This document shows positions 23,831 through 34,321 of a DNA stretch of 64,000 nt, in pieces (positions within the stretch are counted from its first letter, which is position 1; each line of letters opens with the position of its first letter). Source of the DNA: Oopsacas minuta. Lineage: Eukaryota; Porifera; Hexactinellida; Lyssacinosida; Leucopsacidae. The stretch spans positions 373,810 through 437,809 of the forward strand of contig JAKMXF010000155.1 of assembly GCA_024704765.1 (NCBI GenBank), read 5' to 3'. The notes under the pieces are model-generated. The model worked only from the letters and a program-made list of their open reading frames with translations. It did no database searches and was not told the origin of the DNA. A program made the translations under genes and the position numbers.

Positions 23831-25136
23831 CTGGGTGGCCATTAAGTTCTGTCCCATTCTTTGATACAGTATCACATAAATACTAATTAGGCTTCCACAA
23901 GTTTAATATAATTAAATCACTCTCAGAAACATTATACTTTATATTTTATAGCTATATGCTGTTTATTCAATTTATCTTGTACAATATTCTATGGATTGTG
24001 AATGGGCTGCCATTGTTGAATTATTTTCTAAAGGTAAATCACAAGGCGAAATTTTAAAATTGCTGAATTTTACATAATCAAGGAGCAAGTTCGTATATAG
24101 AACTATCTTACGTTATCAAAAGACGGGCATCATTCAGGATATACCCCGGAGTGGTCGTGCTAAGTCTATCACTACTCCCAGGATGAAGAATTTAGTTAGG
24201 GACCGAATAAGGAGGAATCCTCTACGATCCATGAGGAAAATGGCAGCTGAGGTCCACATATCCAAAGGATCGATGCAAAATTTAGTCAAGAATGAATTGG
24301 ATTTCAGGTCGTATAAAAGGGAGACTGTTCATTTCCTTTCGGAGACTATTAAGCTGAAAAGGCTCTCGAGAAGCAAGCGTCTCCTTACTCGGCTCGAAAT
24401 TGAAAATCTTGACCGGTTTTTGTTCTCTGATGAAAATTGTTCAGTATAGAGCAGGCTACTAACAAACAGAATGACAGAATATTAGCTCCAAACTCTTCAA
24501 GCATCCCTGAGGATGTTTTGTATGTAGCTAGGACCCAAAACCCCGATCCATTATGGTATGGGCCGGTATTTCGGCGAATGGACGGACTCCGCTAATATTT
24601 GTACCTGAAGGGGTCAAGATAAATGCTGCAACCTATCGGCAGTTGATCCTTGAACCAGTAATTAAACACTCGAGCAGAAATATATTTAGAAATCAACTAT
24701 TTGTCTTCCAACAAGACGGTGCTCCGGCTCACACCGCCAATATCACTCAAAAATGGTTACATGAGAACATTTCAGGATTTCTTTCAAAGGAGGAATGGCC
24801 TCCCTCAAGTGCAGATTTGAACCCAATGGACTTCTCGATCTGGGCCATATTGGAAGCAAAGGCTTGTGCAAAGTCTCACAACAATTTGGACTCCTGAAGA
24901 GATCATTGGTCAAAGAGTGGGAAAATATTCCTCAGGAGGTCCTGTGAGCCGCAGTGGAGTTCTTTCGGACGCGACTAAGAAGTGTAGTCAAGAACAAAGG
25001 TGGCTACATAGAGTAGGATTTGTTTATGTATTGCTAGACATATCTATTAGATATATGCCAAGTAATAATCTATAAGAATGGCTACATAAATAGTTACCAC
25101 TATTCAGAGAGGGGACAGAACTTATTGGCCACCCTG
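23831..25136 (+). mobile_element. Tc1-like element with TA duplication
   Basis: The left end is CTGGGTGGCCATTAAGTTCT and the right end reads inward CAGGGTGGCCAATAAGTTCT, so 18 of the first 20 bases agree. TA lies on both sides (23829-23830 and 25137-25138). Total 1306 bp, the same size as the related element at 49237-50542. It carries a plus-strand transposase relic. Confidence 0.9.
23991..25017 (+). pseudogene. DD37D-type Tc1-like transposase relic
   Basis: Starts MDCEWAAIVELFSKGKSQGE at 23991, with an in-frame stop in the first helix domain (LNFT then TAA). The second helix-turn-helix (RRNPLRSMRKMAAEVHISKG) is intact. The first acid sits in FLFSDEN (about 24415-24435), followed by a frameshift. 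A second frameshift precedes VWAGISANGRTPLIFVPEGV. The second acid is in QQDGAPAHTAN (about 24708-24740) and the third in SADLNPMDFSIW (SPD has become SAD). A frameshift follows, and the tail ends NKGGYIE with a stop at 25015-25017. At least one nonsense and three frameshift lesions make it inactive. Confidence 0.88.
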
Positions 25137-26172
25137 TATATGTCAAATTTGTGAGCATTTGTATGAAATTCCATTAAAGGGCCGCACAAGGACTTATTTC
25201 TCATATGCATCCCTAAAGCCGGCTAAGCTATGCATTTTCAACACACTCAGGCCTTTACTATTCATAATTTTGAAACTTTGTAAGTCAACATTTTCAAAAA
25301 TATACTCGTCTCGGTCTATGCGAGCACAATTATTAGCCGAAAACATATTTTGTGGGACGATCAATCGCACTTCGAGATAATAAGTCGTCAGGGCTTTTTA
25401 TTAAACTTAAGTCTGGACCTGTAGTTTCAATTTGAACGAGGTATGAGCGGTTGAAGTTTGTAATCAACAAATGTCTTCGGTTAATCAACTTCCTACTGTC
25501 ATATCTTGGTCCAGCTGTTCCCAATTTGGGTCCATGAACCCCTCAGTGGTCCACGGGCGGTAGCATGGGGTTGACAGGATATGTTAAGAAATGTTTGCAA
25601 AGTCGTGCCAAGGATATGTCTGAAATGTGTGAAAAATGCATAATTCAGCCGATTTAGTGATTCATGCCAGAATGTAGAGTATGTGCTAGCGCCTTGAGCA
25701 ATTTTCATGAATTGGATATTGTCCAGTTTAGATAGCCTGAAATACATGGTTTATTGATTCTTTATTCAAAATTGATGATTATCGAATTTATGCCGATTAT
25801 TCGTTAATACAAAGTGATTACAATTTTTATTGATTCAAAAAGTTCTGATTTCCTTGTTGAGCAATTAGCCTGTCTCAAATTTTACATTCCTCCAAATGTC
25901 TATAACCGTGATCCATACGAATCTAGTCCAAATTGGTCTGAAAACGTTTATTCAGCAACCGTTTGGATATGTAGGCCTGTAATATATACACATTTCTATT
26001 TCATCGACTAATTGCAGAGTGTATATATATTGTGAAAATTTATTCTTGATATTTTCATACATTTTCAATTTCAGGATATTTTACTTAATTATTGATGGAT
26101 GAAAATCATTTTTACTCGATCCTGAGTGTAACACATACCTTCTGCGCTCTTAATGAATACAGGCATATCCTA
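25137..26172. other. Spacer with a hAT terminus-like fragment
   Basis: CAGCTGTTCCCAATTTGGGT at 25511, followed by CCATGAACCCCTCAGTGGTC, resembles one end of a hAT element (compare 4581 and 34322). No partner end or duplication was found. An open frame at 25814-26011 has no recognisable domain. Otherwise AT-rich. Confidence 0.4.
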
Positions 26173-27930
26173 CACTGCCTGGCCAAAAGTATTTGAACAT
26201 ATTTCTACAAATCGAAGTGTTAATTCAACAATTCGAAAAATCATTAAGCATTCGAATATAAGTTTATATGTAGTATTAACGTTGACAAATACATGTAAAT
26301 AGCTAAAAATAGAGAGTATATCATATAGTTTCACAAAAATTCTGGTGTTCTAACTATACTATTATGTAATAAGTGATCTAACTTTATTCTAGTGATATAC
26401 ATCTTTAGTATTTTGTTTGTGTCCCGTTGGCCTTTTTCAATTCTGCCAACCTTTTTGGCATTGAGCTGATCAATTCTTCCAATTCTTTCTGAGAGATTTG
26501 TTCCCACTCCTCTTTTAGCATGGATCTTAGTTGGGTTAGAGATGTTGGCAACGCATTTCGTGAATTTATTCTTCTTCCGATTAAGCCCTATAGGGACTCG
26601 ATCAAATTCATATCTGGGCTCTGGGGGGGGCCATCTTAATAATGGGATCTTTTTCGCCGTGAACCAATTTCTTGTCCTTTTGGACATGTGGGCTGGAGCG
26701 TTGTCTTGTTGAAATGTCAATATCTTCCCATATTCTATAGAGGGTATATAAAAATTTTTATAAAATGGCCCAAGAATTCGAGTTATATAGACATGTGAAG
26801 TGACATTTTGTTCTACGAATATCAATGGACCCAATGTATTCCCATAATAACATCCCCATACTAACACAGAACCACCATTCCCTTGTAAAGTCCTTGTTAC
26901 GTTGTTAGGGTTGAATCTTTGATTACTTTCCCTCCATACTCTAACTCTTCCATCTGAGTTGAAGAGTTTGAATCTTGATTCGTCAGACCATATAATGTCT
27001 GCCCAATCTCTCGGGGAAAAACTCTTACAATTTAGGTAAAAACTCAACCTTTGTTTGCGATTTTTCTCCGAAATATGGAGTTTCTTTGCTCTCATACAAG
27101 ATTTAAATCCAATTTCCTTCAGAGTTCTCCCCAAAGTTCTCTTAGAAATATTGATACTAGATTCGTTCACTTGATTCGAAAGTAACTTCAGTGTTTTAAA
27201 TCTGTTTTTCCTTACAATCCTTTTGACCACACGTATGTCCCTTTGGAGAAGTTTACGCGGTCTTCCAGATCTTGGAAGATTTTCTGGATTGCCAAACTTC
27301 TTCCACCGAGACACAATAGAATGTATCGAAGAGAGGGAAACGTTTAATAATGAAGAAATCTGTCTGTAAGTATGATTTCCTCCTCTGAATAGCCCGACTG
27401 CTTGGTTACGCAGACTTTTACTAATTTCTTTAATTTTCATCATAAGTTGCTAGTTGTAAATATATCTCAGAAATTAAATAATTGTATGAAATCGTATCTG
27501 AAGCAAAACAAAGAAAATACTGATAACGCTATACTTCTGTTCAGCCATGGTTCACGAATCACGATAACAATAGACTATATCACTGGAATTTACAAGTATA
27601 TATCTTGCCAATTTTGATTAATGACTTGAGTATACTTTAACTTGTGGTTCATTAATTATAACATTGCATTTTCGACAATATATTAATGATAAATATAATG
27701 GTATGTGAACGTATTAAATCTGAGTATTTTGCAAGTTACAAAAGATATTTGATAAATTTCTAGATATTAAACACGAGCATAGACACCGACTCCAAAGTTA
27801 AAGATTATTCAATCAGTAATTTTTAGATAAGTATGCAATAGTCTAAATGCATACCTAAGGTATATAATAATCGAAGTGCTGGATTTGTACAGTTAGAATG
27901 ATTTGTTCAAATACTTTTGGCCAGGCAGTG
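26173..27930 (-). mobile_element. Tc1 element (DD34E type)
   Basis: Both ends read inward CACTGCCTGGCCAAAAGTAT and continue TTGAACA, a perfect 27-bp inverted repeat. TA lies on both sides (26171-26172 and 27931-27932). Total 1758 bp. The ends differ completely from those of the DD37D group in this window, so this is a separate Tc1 lineage. Confidence 0.92.
26405..27443 (-). pseudogene. Tc1 transposase (DD34E), two lesions
   Basis: Minus-strand frame from 27443 begins MMKIKEISKSLRNQAVGLFR. It has paired-type helix-turn-helix domains, the GRPRKL hook, the first acid in IIWSDESRFKLF, VWRESNQRFNPNNV, VLVWGCYYG, and the second acid in FQQDNAPAHMSKR. A run of eight C (G on the plus strand, 26622-26629) then shifts the frame. 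Read one base over it gives PPQSPDMNLIES, which places Glu 34 residues after the second Asp, the Tc1 DD34E spacing. The next Trp codon of SLWG reads TAG. The rest is collinear to KKANGTQTKY and a stop at 26405-26407. With only a homopolymer slip and one nonsense codon, this copy is recent. Confidence 0.9.
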
Positions 27931-28116
27931 TAGTTTGAATAAGACTGACTTAAATTCCTCCTACGTCACGGGATCAGCTCATCTAAATACCCCAAAATAC
28001 TTGTCCGATTACAATCTTTGCCCGAGGAGGGCTGAGTCCTGGCTACGGCTATGCCAATATTGTCCTCAATGCATTAGTTATATTCTGGCTATGAAATCTT
28101 CTAATGTTTATTTTAG

Positions 28117-28448
28117 GGCATATACAACAAGGAGGCGCTCCATCACCTCTGGATCGGCTATATTCATGTGAAATGGCTACTAAGTGCATGGATTGTGTAT
28201 ATGAAATGGTTTCCAATTGTATTCAGAATTCAGGTGAGGTAACTGCTATGGATCACGATAGTGTTTTTGTTCTTGGACTGATTCAACAATCATTTATCCC
28301 TACACCTGTGACAGAGTTGAAATTACTCACGAATTTCGATAAACGCACTCATTCAAAGGTATGGTGGAAGCAAATTCATATTTTAATGCGTATCCTTACG
28401 GACCACTTTGAAACAGAGTATGTGGGAGAGGCTAATGTACTTGTATAA
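28117..28448 (+). CDS. Pfk: 6-phosphofructokinase, last exon (C-terminal)
   Basis: A 3' splice site (TTTATTTTAG, AG at 28115-28116) opens directly into GHIQQGGAPSPLDR, the conserved loop of the C-terminal half of animal ATP-dependent 6-phosphofructokinase. The frame continues collinearly: FVLGLIQQSFIPTPVTELKL, then TNFDKRTHSKVWWKQIHILM and RILTDHFE, to a TAA at 28446-28448. These match the family's VLG...PV.EL...T.FE.R.PK..WW..L.P...IL pattern. This half of the enzyme is the regulatory half in animals, where the whole protein catalyses the committed step of glycolysis. No stop or frameshift interrupts the exon. The upstream exons are not visible; a Tc1 element ends 187 bases before, presumably within the intron. 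A retained partial duplicate is possible, but a spliced boundary argues against a processed copy. Confidence 0.82.
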
Positions 28449-28662
28449 ACTTGAAGTACAATGAAAGAACTGAAGTGCCATTTACATGTTCCATCTTGCA
28501 CAGATGTTTTCAATTGAATTTATTGTCTATTGGGGTTTCCTTTTTCCTAAAGATATATATATGTATAAGTATAACCTCTTTCAAAATACATACAATATAC
28601 ATTTAATAATATATAAACTGGAATTTGGAAAACATTCTATTATATTTACCCATGAAATTTCG

Positions 28663-28668
28663 AATAAA
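28663..28668 (+). promoter_or_regulatory. Candidate polyadenylation signal of Pfk
   Basis: AATAAA lies 215 bases after the phosphofructokinase stop codon, a normal distance for an animal 3' UTR. Confidence 0.45.
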
Positions 28669-28689
28669 CACTAGAAATTCGACTGTTGT

Positions 28690-29499
28690 ATTGTGATTAG
28701 CAAATTTATATGTTTAACCTCCAAGGGCTGCGCAAGTTGAGTACGGTGGGTCCTGTTGCAGTTTCATGTACCTCCTATTTCGCCCCTTAAGTGAACGTTA
28801 ACCGGTATATAGGTCTGATTGTACCGATGTCGAATATTTGCCACACTCTTTCAAATGGTATTGTTGTTTTTCGAATATGCTCGTATCTCAGATATGATGC
28901 TAAATTATAGTAGTATTATTGAATATAGGACTATACGAATATGCCAAGTATTCGTTCGAAATATTTGAACGAATATTCATTCGATTGAGTAGTATTCATT
29001 TAGTACTTTCTTAACAATATCCATTTTTTCCTAAATAATTTCATTAATTCAATTGCTTTAGTTGGTCATAATTCATGATGATTGAAAATATAATCAATTC
29101 CATATAATTGTATGAAACTTTCATTCTCAAATTCTCTAGATATTTATCGAATATTACTTCGAAGGTGTGAAATGCTTACTCATCAAAGCGACATAATATT
29201 TTGATATTATTCTTTACTATTTCGAATACTCGTTTGCCCTAATTTTATTTATAGTCAAGGATCAAGGTATCGTATTGATTTTGATTTGTGAATCGAGATT
29301 TAAACCATTAGCGTATTCGAAAATTCAACTAAAATATTCAAGTACAGTTGAACCTCTATAGTGGGCCATGATGGTACAATTCTCTATTCTATATATATAT
29401 ACAAATACAAATACATATTAGAGAACCTCTACCCATCAATTCTATTTAATCTAAATTCACCTCTCACGTCATCAATAACTCGAATAAATTTATCATTTG
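28690..29499. other. No gene recognised
   Basis: AT-rich. At 29345 CAGTTGAACCTCTATAGTGG looks like one end of a pogo/Tigger-type element, but no partner end was found. A TATATATATATAC run lies near 29391. Confidence 0.4.
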
Positions 29500-30420
29500 T
29501 TAAGAAAGATTTACATATTTGAGAGCAATTTGACTTCTTGAGATATGAAAATACGGCTTAACCGGCGACAAATACAAGGACCTCAATTTGCAGGTGATAT
29601 ACCATGTATTTTTAATGACAACCCTTGAGGTTAATATACTATAACGGCGTCCGTGCTTATGGATAATAAAATATCTCAATTGATCGAGTAAAGAGCGAAC
29701 ACTTGTTGGTTGTAAAGTACAAATGGGGTCAACTTCAGGACGATCTATGGCTATATCTGAATCATTATTCCCAATAACACATTCCAATTCATTAATCGCA
29801 TTCTGAATAAATTTTCGAATCGACGGTAGTGTTGGTGGAGGTAAAATCGAGTCACTTTTTGAAGATAATTCAATCTCATCTATTATGATAGCCTCAATTT
29901 GACGAATATCATTGATTTTGTCTTTGGATAAATGAAATAGACACTCCTCCTTAAAAAACCCTTCAACAACAAATGGGCATCAATTACAAGTGGTCTCTCA
30001 CTATAAAGTTTGCCTTTTAACAAAACAATTTTGGTAAATACAAATTATCATCAATTCTATGGGTACTCCAGCTCTTAGTCATTTCGATCAAAGACAATTT
30101 ATCAACAATATCTATGAGATAAGTAATTAGAACTTAGTTGTCCTTGTTTCATTATCCAATCGGATTTGGTTCAGTGCAGCTTGAAAGAATGCCAGCTCTT
30201 TAGAACCTATTGAAAACCTCTTTGGTTTTTCAGTTGTATTGGTCATATGCTTGGGACAATTCGGAAAAGACAAGGTACAGCAGACTTCGTTAGGATGAAA
30301 CGATCCCGTTGGCGTATCACCACTTGTACACCATCAGAAACCTGAAAGGACTTTTTGAATATCCTCTTCTTGGAAGTGACGGATACATACCTATATGACG
30401 GGGTAGAATATAGTTATTGG
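29500..30420 (-). pseudogene. Possible THAP/P-element-type transposase relic
   Basis: On the minus strand, ILTKSAVPCLF (about 30270-30310) resembles the end of a THAP domain. Further along come KINDIRQIEAIIIDEIELSS (about 29880-29930), KFIQNAINELECVIGNNDSD, and SLLDQLRYFIIHKHGRRYSI (about 29650-29710). The last resembles the GRRYS block that precedes the RNase-H-like core in THAP9 and P-type transposases. The pieces lie in different frames with stops between. No termini are visible. The assignment rests on short motifs. Confidence 0.4.
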
Positions 30421-31515
30421 CAAAGTATAGTATTAACTTAACCAAGTCAAAGAAAGCACAGACAATATACCAAATATACAATCAAGCTATTGTTTTTACT
30501 TGAATATAAATATCCTCCTAGCCTGAAGTCGTAAATTCTAATCTTAGGTTTTTACTAATATCAGTCTTATCAAATTGATTATAAATCGAATTGTAAGTGT
30601 AGTTGAAACCAAACAAAATTACTTACTTTCAACTCCTTATTGTTTTCATAATCTTCCTTTGGTCTAGGAATACTTCTAAACCATTTGTTTCGCAATTCCT
30701 CGTGTTTAGGAAAGTTGAAAACTTGAGTATAATCTGTATCTCTGTAGTTAGAATTACACCCAGGAACAAGACAACTTATAGGGGGTTAGAAAAATGACAT
30801 AACATTAGCTATGTTCGAGATACACGTAAAGGTAATAAAAATACAATACAATTAGTATAGAAAGACTAAACGTATTTAACCAAGTGCTAGTATTGTAAAA
30901 ATTCACTTTTTGTTAATTTATGTTTAGTAATGTATTTAAAGATTATGGTTTAATTATGTATCCGTCTGCTCAAGTAATTGAAATTATGAAGATTATAACA
31001 GAGATTTTTTGGAAAATTGATAATAATATGGAATTATTTCAAGATTTTTATAATTGTTCATCCTGAACCAGGCTTATAAAATTATCTTGCGCTGTTATAG
31101 AGAATCAGCATGGTGAACTTTTGAGGAGTTGGTGTAATTGTAGTGTGTCTCATTGGGAAATATTAAAGCAACTATTACGAAATATTTCTAATTACATTCT
31201 TTCTATCAAGGTTAAAACATTAAATGTGTTAGTATCAAGTCACAAAGTCACTAAGCTTAAGAAATATGAGGACTAATGTATTTGTGACTTCTAGCTTTAT
31301 CACAGACTTTCAAATCTACAATCTAGACTATGTGAAGAGCGTAATGCTCTATCTATCTATCTATCTATCAGAAGTAGTATTTAAGATATTAGCTTATTGT
31401 GTTAGAATCAGTTAGATACTTTATGATTTGTTTGTATTTCTATAATATTACATTTTGGAATTATACTGTCTCTCACTACCTAGTGTTAACTAGCATTTTT
31501 GTAGTAGTAGTAATA
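30421..31515. other. No gene recognised; short CTAT microsatellite
   Basis: AT-rich spacer. A (CTAT) run of about five units lies near 31350 and a GTA run lies just before the Tc1 element at 31500. I see nothing else. Confidence 0.5.
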
Positions 31516-32829
31516 CAGGGTGCGTTTTAAGTTCTGTCCCATAGTCAAATCCTCATAACTTTACTACAATAGATCTTTTACTATTTAAACTTTTATACCA
31601 GTTTACTATGATCAATACAATTACATAATCGCACTGATTACTCAATATAACCTCCCTTGTCATGAATGACACTTGATATCCTGCCAGGTAGGGCCTCAAC
31701 TGCAGCACGGAGTACATCTTGGGGTATTTTCTCCCACTCTTCTCGCAATTTTCGCTTCAAAGAGTCTATACTCTTGTGAGATTTAGCACAGACTCTGCTT
31801 TCGAGAATGGACCATACCGAATAGTCCATTGGGTTCAGGTCTGGGCTATATGGAGGCCATTGCTCTTTCTCAATAAAACATGGAATATTGCTCTGAAGCC
31901 AGGTTTGGGTAACATTTGATGTGTGAGCTGGTGCTCCGTCTTGTTGAAATACAAATGACCCACCATTAAACATGGTTTGGCTAAGGTTCTTCACTATGGG
32001 CTCTAAAATTAAGTCACGATAAGTTGTCGAGTTTATTTTTACGCCTGCTGGCCCAAAAATTAGTGGCGTCCGACCAACAGCCGATATTCCAGCCCAAACC
32101 ATTACTGAAAGTGGTTTTTGGACTCGAGGAACGTACTTCAGATCTGGATCAATAGTAGATGACTTGTGTGATATAATCCTGTCGTTTTGAGGGTTCAAAG
32201 CTTCCTCAATGGTGAAAATCTTTTCGTCGGAGAATGCAATTTTTTTAATATCATGATTTACGTGCCTACGTAATTGTCCCTTACATCTTTGAAGCCTCTT
32301 GACCTTTACTTGCTCACTTAGGAAGTGAACTTTCTTTCTTCTGAATGAACGCATGCCTAAGTTCACTTTCACAATTTTCCGTACTGAAGACTCTGATACT
32401 TTGAGTTCCTGAGCCATTTTCCTCATTGAACGCCGTGGGTTCCTACGGATACGTTCCCGCACCAACTTTTGGAGTGCTGGAGTCGTTACTGAAGGGGGAC
32501 GACCACTTCTTGCTTTGTCACAAACTTCCCCAGTCTCGTTGTACCTCCGAATCGTACGATAGACAAACTTACGTCTATTAGCGGGAATATTGAGCAACTT
32601 CAAAATTTCTTTCTGAGTCTTGCCATTTTTAGCTAACTCAATAATAGCTGACCTTTCGTGTTCCATCAAATGAAAATACTAATACGTGAGAATGGTGTAT
32701 TGTATAATAGCTATAGGTGCTAGCTAAACAATATAGTAAAATAATCAACATAGTAGTATTAAGGATATGCTTAGAATATAGATAATACAATAAAACATAA
32801 AGATGGGACAGAACTTAAAACGCACCCTG
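31516..32829 (-). mobile_element. Intact Tc1/mariner element, DD37D group
   Basis: The ends are a perfect 27-bp inverted repeat starting CAGGGTGCGTTTTAAGTTCT and ending GTCCCAT. TA lies on both sides (31514-31515 and 32830-32831). Total 1314 bp, with a single open transposase on the minus strand. Perfect ends plus an open frame make this the youngest element in the window apart from the Merlin insertion. Confidence 0.95.
31638..32669 (-). CDS. Tc1/mariner transposase, DD37D, full length
   Basis: 343 residues, uninterrupted. Residues 1-115 hold two helix-turn-helix units separated by the GRPP hook (about 56-59), which bind the terminal repeats. The DDE/D domain has Asp148 in FSDEK, Asp244 in QQDGAPAHT and Asp282 in SPDLNPMDYSVW. 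That is 37 residues between the second and third acids with Asp in the third place, the DD37D (maT-type) arrangement. Length matches the usual 340-350. The start could be either of the two first Met codons. All catalytic and hook residues are present, so it may be active; relics of the same group lie at 19311, 20600, 23991 and 49356. It would cut and paste the element into TA sites in the nucleus. Confidence 0.93.
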   Translation of the reverse strand: MMEHERSAIIELAKNGKTQKEILKLLNIPANRRKFVYRTIRRYNETGEVCDKARSGRPPSVTTPALQKLVRERIRRNPRRSMRKMAQELKVSESSVRKIVKVNLGMRSFRRKKVHFLSEQVKVKRLQRCKGQLRRHVNHDIKKIAFSDEKIFTIEEALNPQNDRIISHKSSTIDPDLKYVPRVQKPLSVMVWAGISAVGRTPLIFGPAGVKINSTTYRDLILEPIVKNLSQTMFNGGSFVFQQDGAPAHTSNVTQTWLQSNIPCFIEKEQWPPYSPDLNPMDYSVWSILESRVCAKSHKSIDSLKRKLREEWEKIPQDVLRAAVEALPGRISSVIHDKGGYIE

Positions 32830-32831
32830 TA

Positions 32832-34200
32832 GATTCGTGAGCTTAGTCAGAAAAGCTATTAGGGTACTTCCAATTAACTACTAACCAGTTTTAGGCTTAT
32901 GACTTTGTTATGTCTCCCTCAAAATAGAATATTTCTTGCTCTGCAATAATATAGTTAATGTATAAATTTAAATATATGAGTGCATCCATGGTTCATATAC
33001 GTTAGTGACTGCCATTCCCTTAGTGCATAGAATGCTATGGTAGTACCTTATTTGTTCGGTTGTCATTGAATTAATATATTATTTGACTATCACTTCACTT
33101 TTGAATTTTAGGTAAACTTAATACCAAGAATGAGAACCTCAGTAACTTAAGTACTTATTCAATCATGCTATTTTACAGCACAAATTCGTAAATACTAATT
33201 AAGATTATGCTAATTTATGTCAATTTTTCAAATTTTGTATAAATTGAAATTTCAAAGAATTTTATTACAAATTCCGAATTATAGAATTATATTTTGTAAG
33301 GTTTCGTTGGTACTATTAAAGTGCCTTATTCTCCACTCCCCACTTATAGATGTTCGTTTCTATGGGCATGAACAGATATGTGCCAAATTGTCCGCTTATA
33401 GGCTTCCCGATTTATAGATTCCAAATGAGTTATTTAGGAGCGCTAGACAATCCTCTAGGCGTATGATTTTTGGCGATATTATATTTAGCAGCGTAAAATC
33501 GAGGATCTTTCCTTTTACCATAGCACTAATTTACTGATTATTCCGCATAAAAATTTTGCCCGTGGAGTGCTACGAGCGTGTTCTGAATAACTTGTATAAC
33601 TCCATATAGATACCCCACTTATAGACTTATAGGTTGCACGGTATATCTGAATTTAGGATATTTGCTATTATAGAGTAAATGGCAGAAAGACCACTAATTA
33701 TACAAATATGTAGTGGAACTTGAACTACGAAATATATTAACTGGAAACTACAACGATTTTCTTTACCAGGGGTATGTAAGAAGTCCATTGTAGTATATGA
33801 ATTTCAAATAACTCCGTTAATATATTGTAGCTATCACAAGATTCAAAATATGATGTCAGTGATAATACATTCCACATTTATGCAAATTATATTTCGTCAA
33901 AGATTCCAAAAACTCGAGGAGATACAAGTATACTAAGTTGAAGTCAGTGGTGTAGTGGGGGGTTGAGTATAATTTTCCCAAAGTAGGGTCAGTTCAAATT
34001 GATATTTGATATCCAAAATCAAACTCAAAGTGTTGTATTTTCAGAACAATGTATAGCTGACACCTAGATGTTTACCATGATATCGGTATAATCATGAAAT
34101 TCTGAATGAAACAGTCACAATGGGGTTCTAAAAATGGCAAATTTCTCGTGTTATCACGTATTTCAAAATTCATTATCATTTTTATTCAACTTATATTTCT
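32832..34200. other. No gene recognised
   Basis: AT-rich. Two related phrases, CCACTTATAGATGTTCG (about 33338) and CCACTTATAGACTTATAGGT (about 33618), suggest a short non-autonomous element with Tigger-like ends, but I could not place its boundaries. Confidence 0.4.
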
Positions 34201-34321
34201 ACTTTCACTTATATTCATGATTTCTATTGATTTATGATGTGCTCGGATAGGCTTGCACTCTCTCAGTGAATCAAATATGTCCGGTTCTCTTCTGATTCAC
34301 TCTTCGCTTCTTCAGCTATAC

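Noticed and set aside
28117-28448. Processed (retro)copy of phosphofructokinase
   Set aside because: The homology begins exactly at a 3' splice site, not at an arbitrary point, and no poly(A) tract or duplication flanks it.
29345-29375. Pogo/Tigger-type element end (CAGTTGAACCTC)
   Set aside because: No inverse partner or TA-bounded element could be found.
31340-31370. Microsatellite of CTAT units as a notable repeat
   Set aside because: Only about five units; ordinary for this AT-rich sequence.
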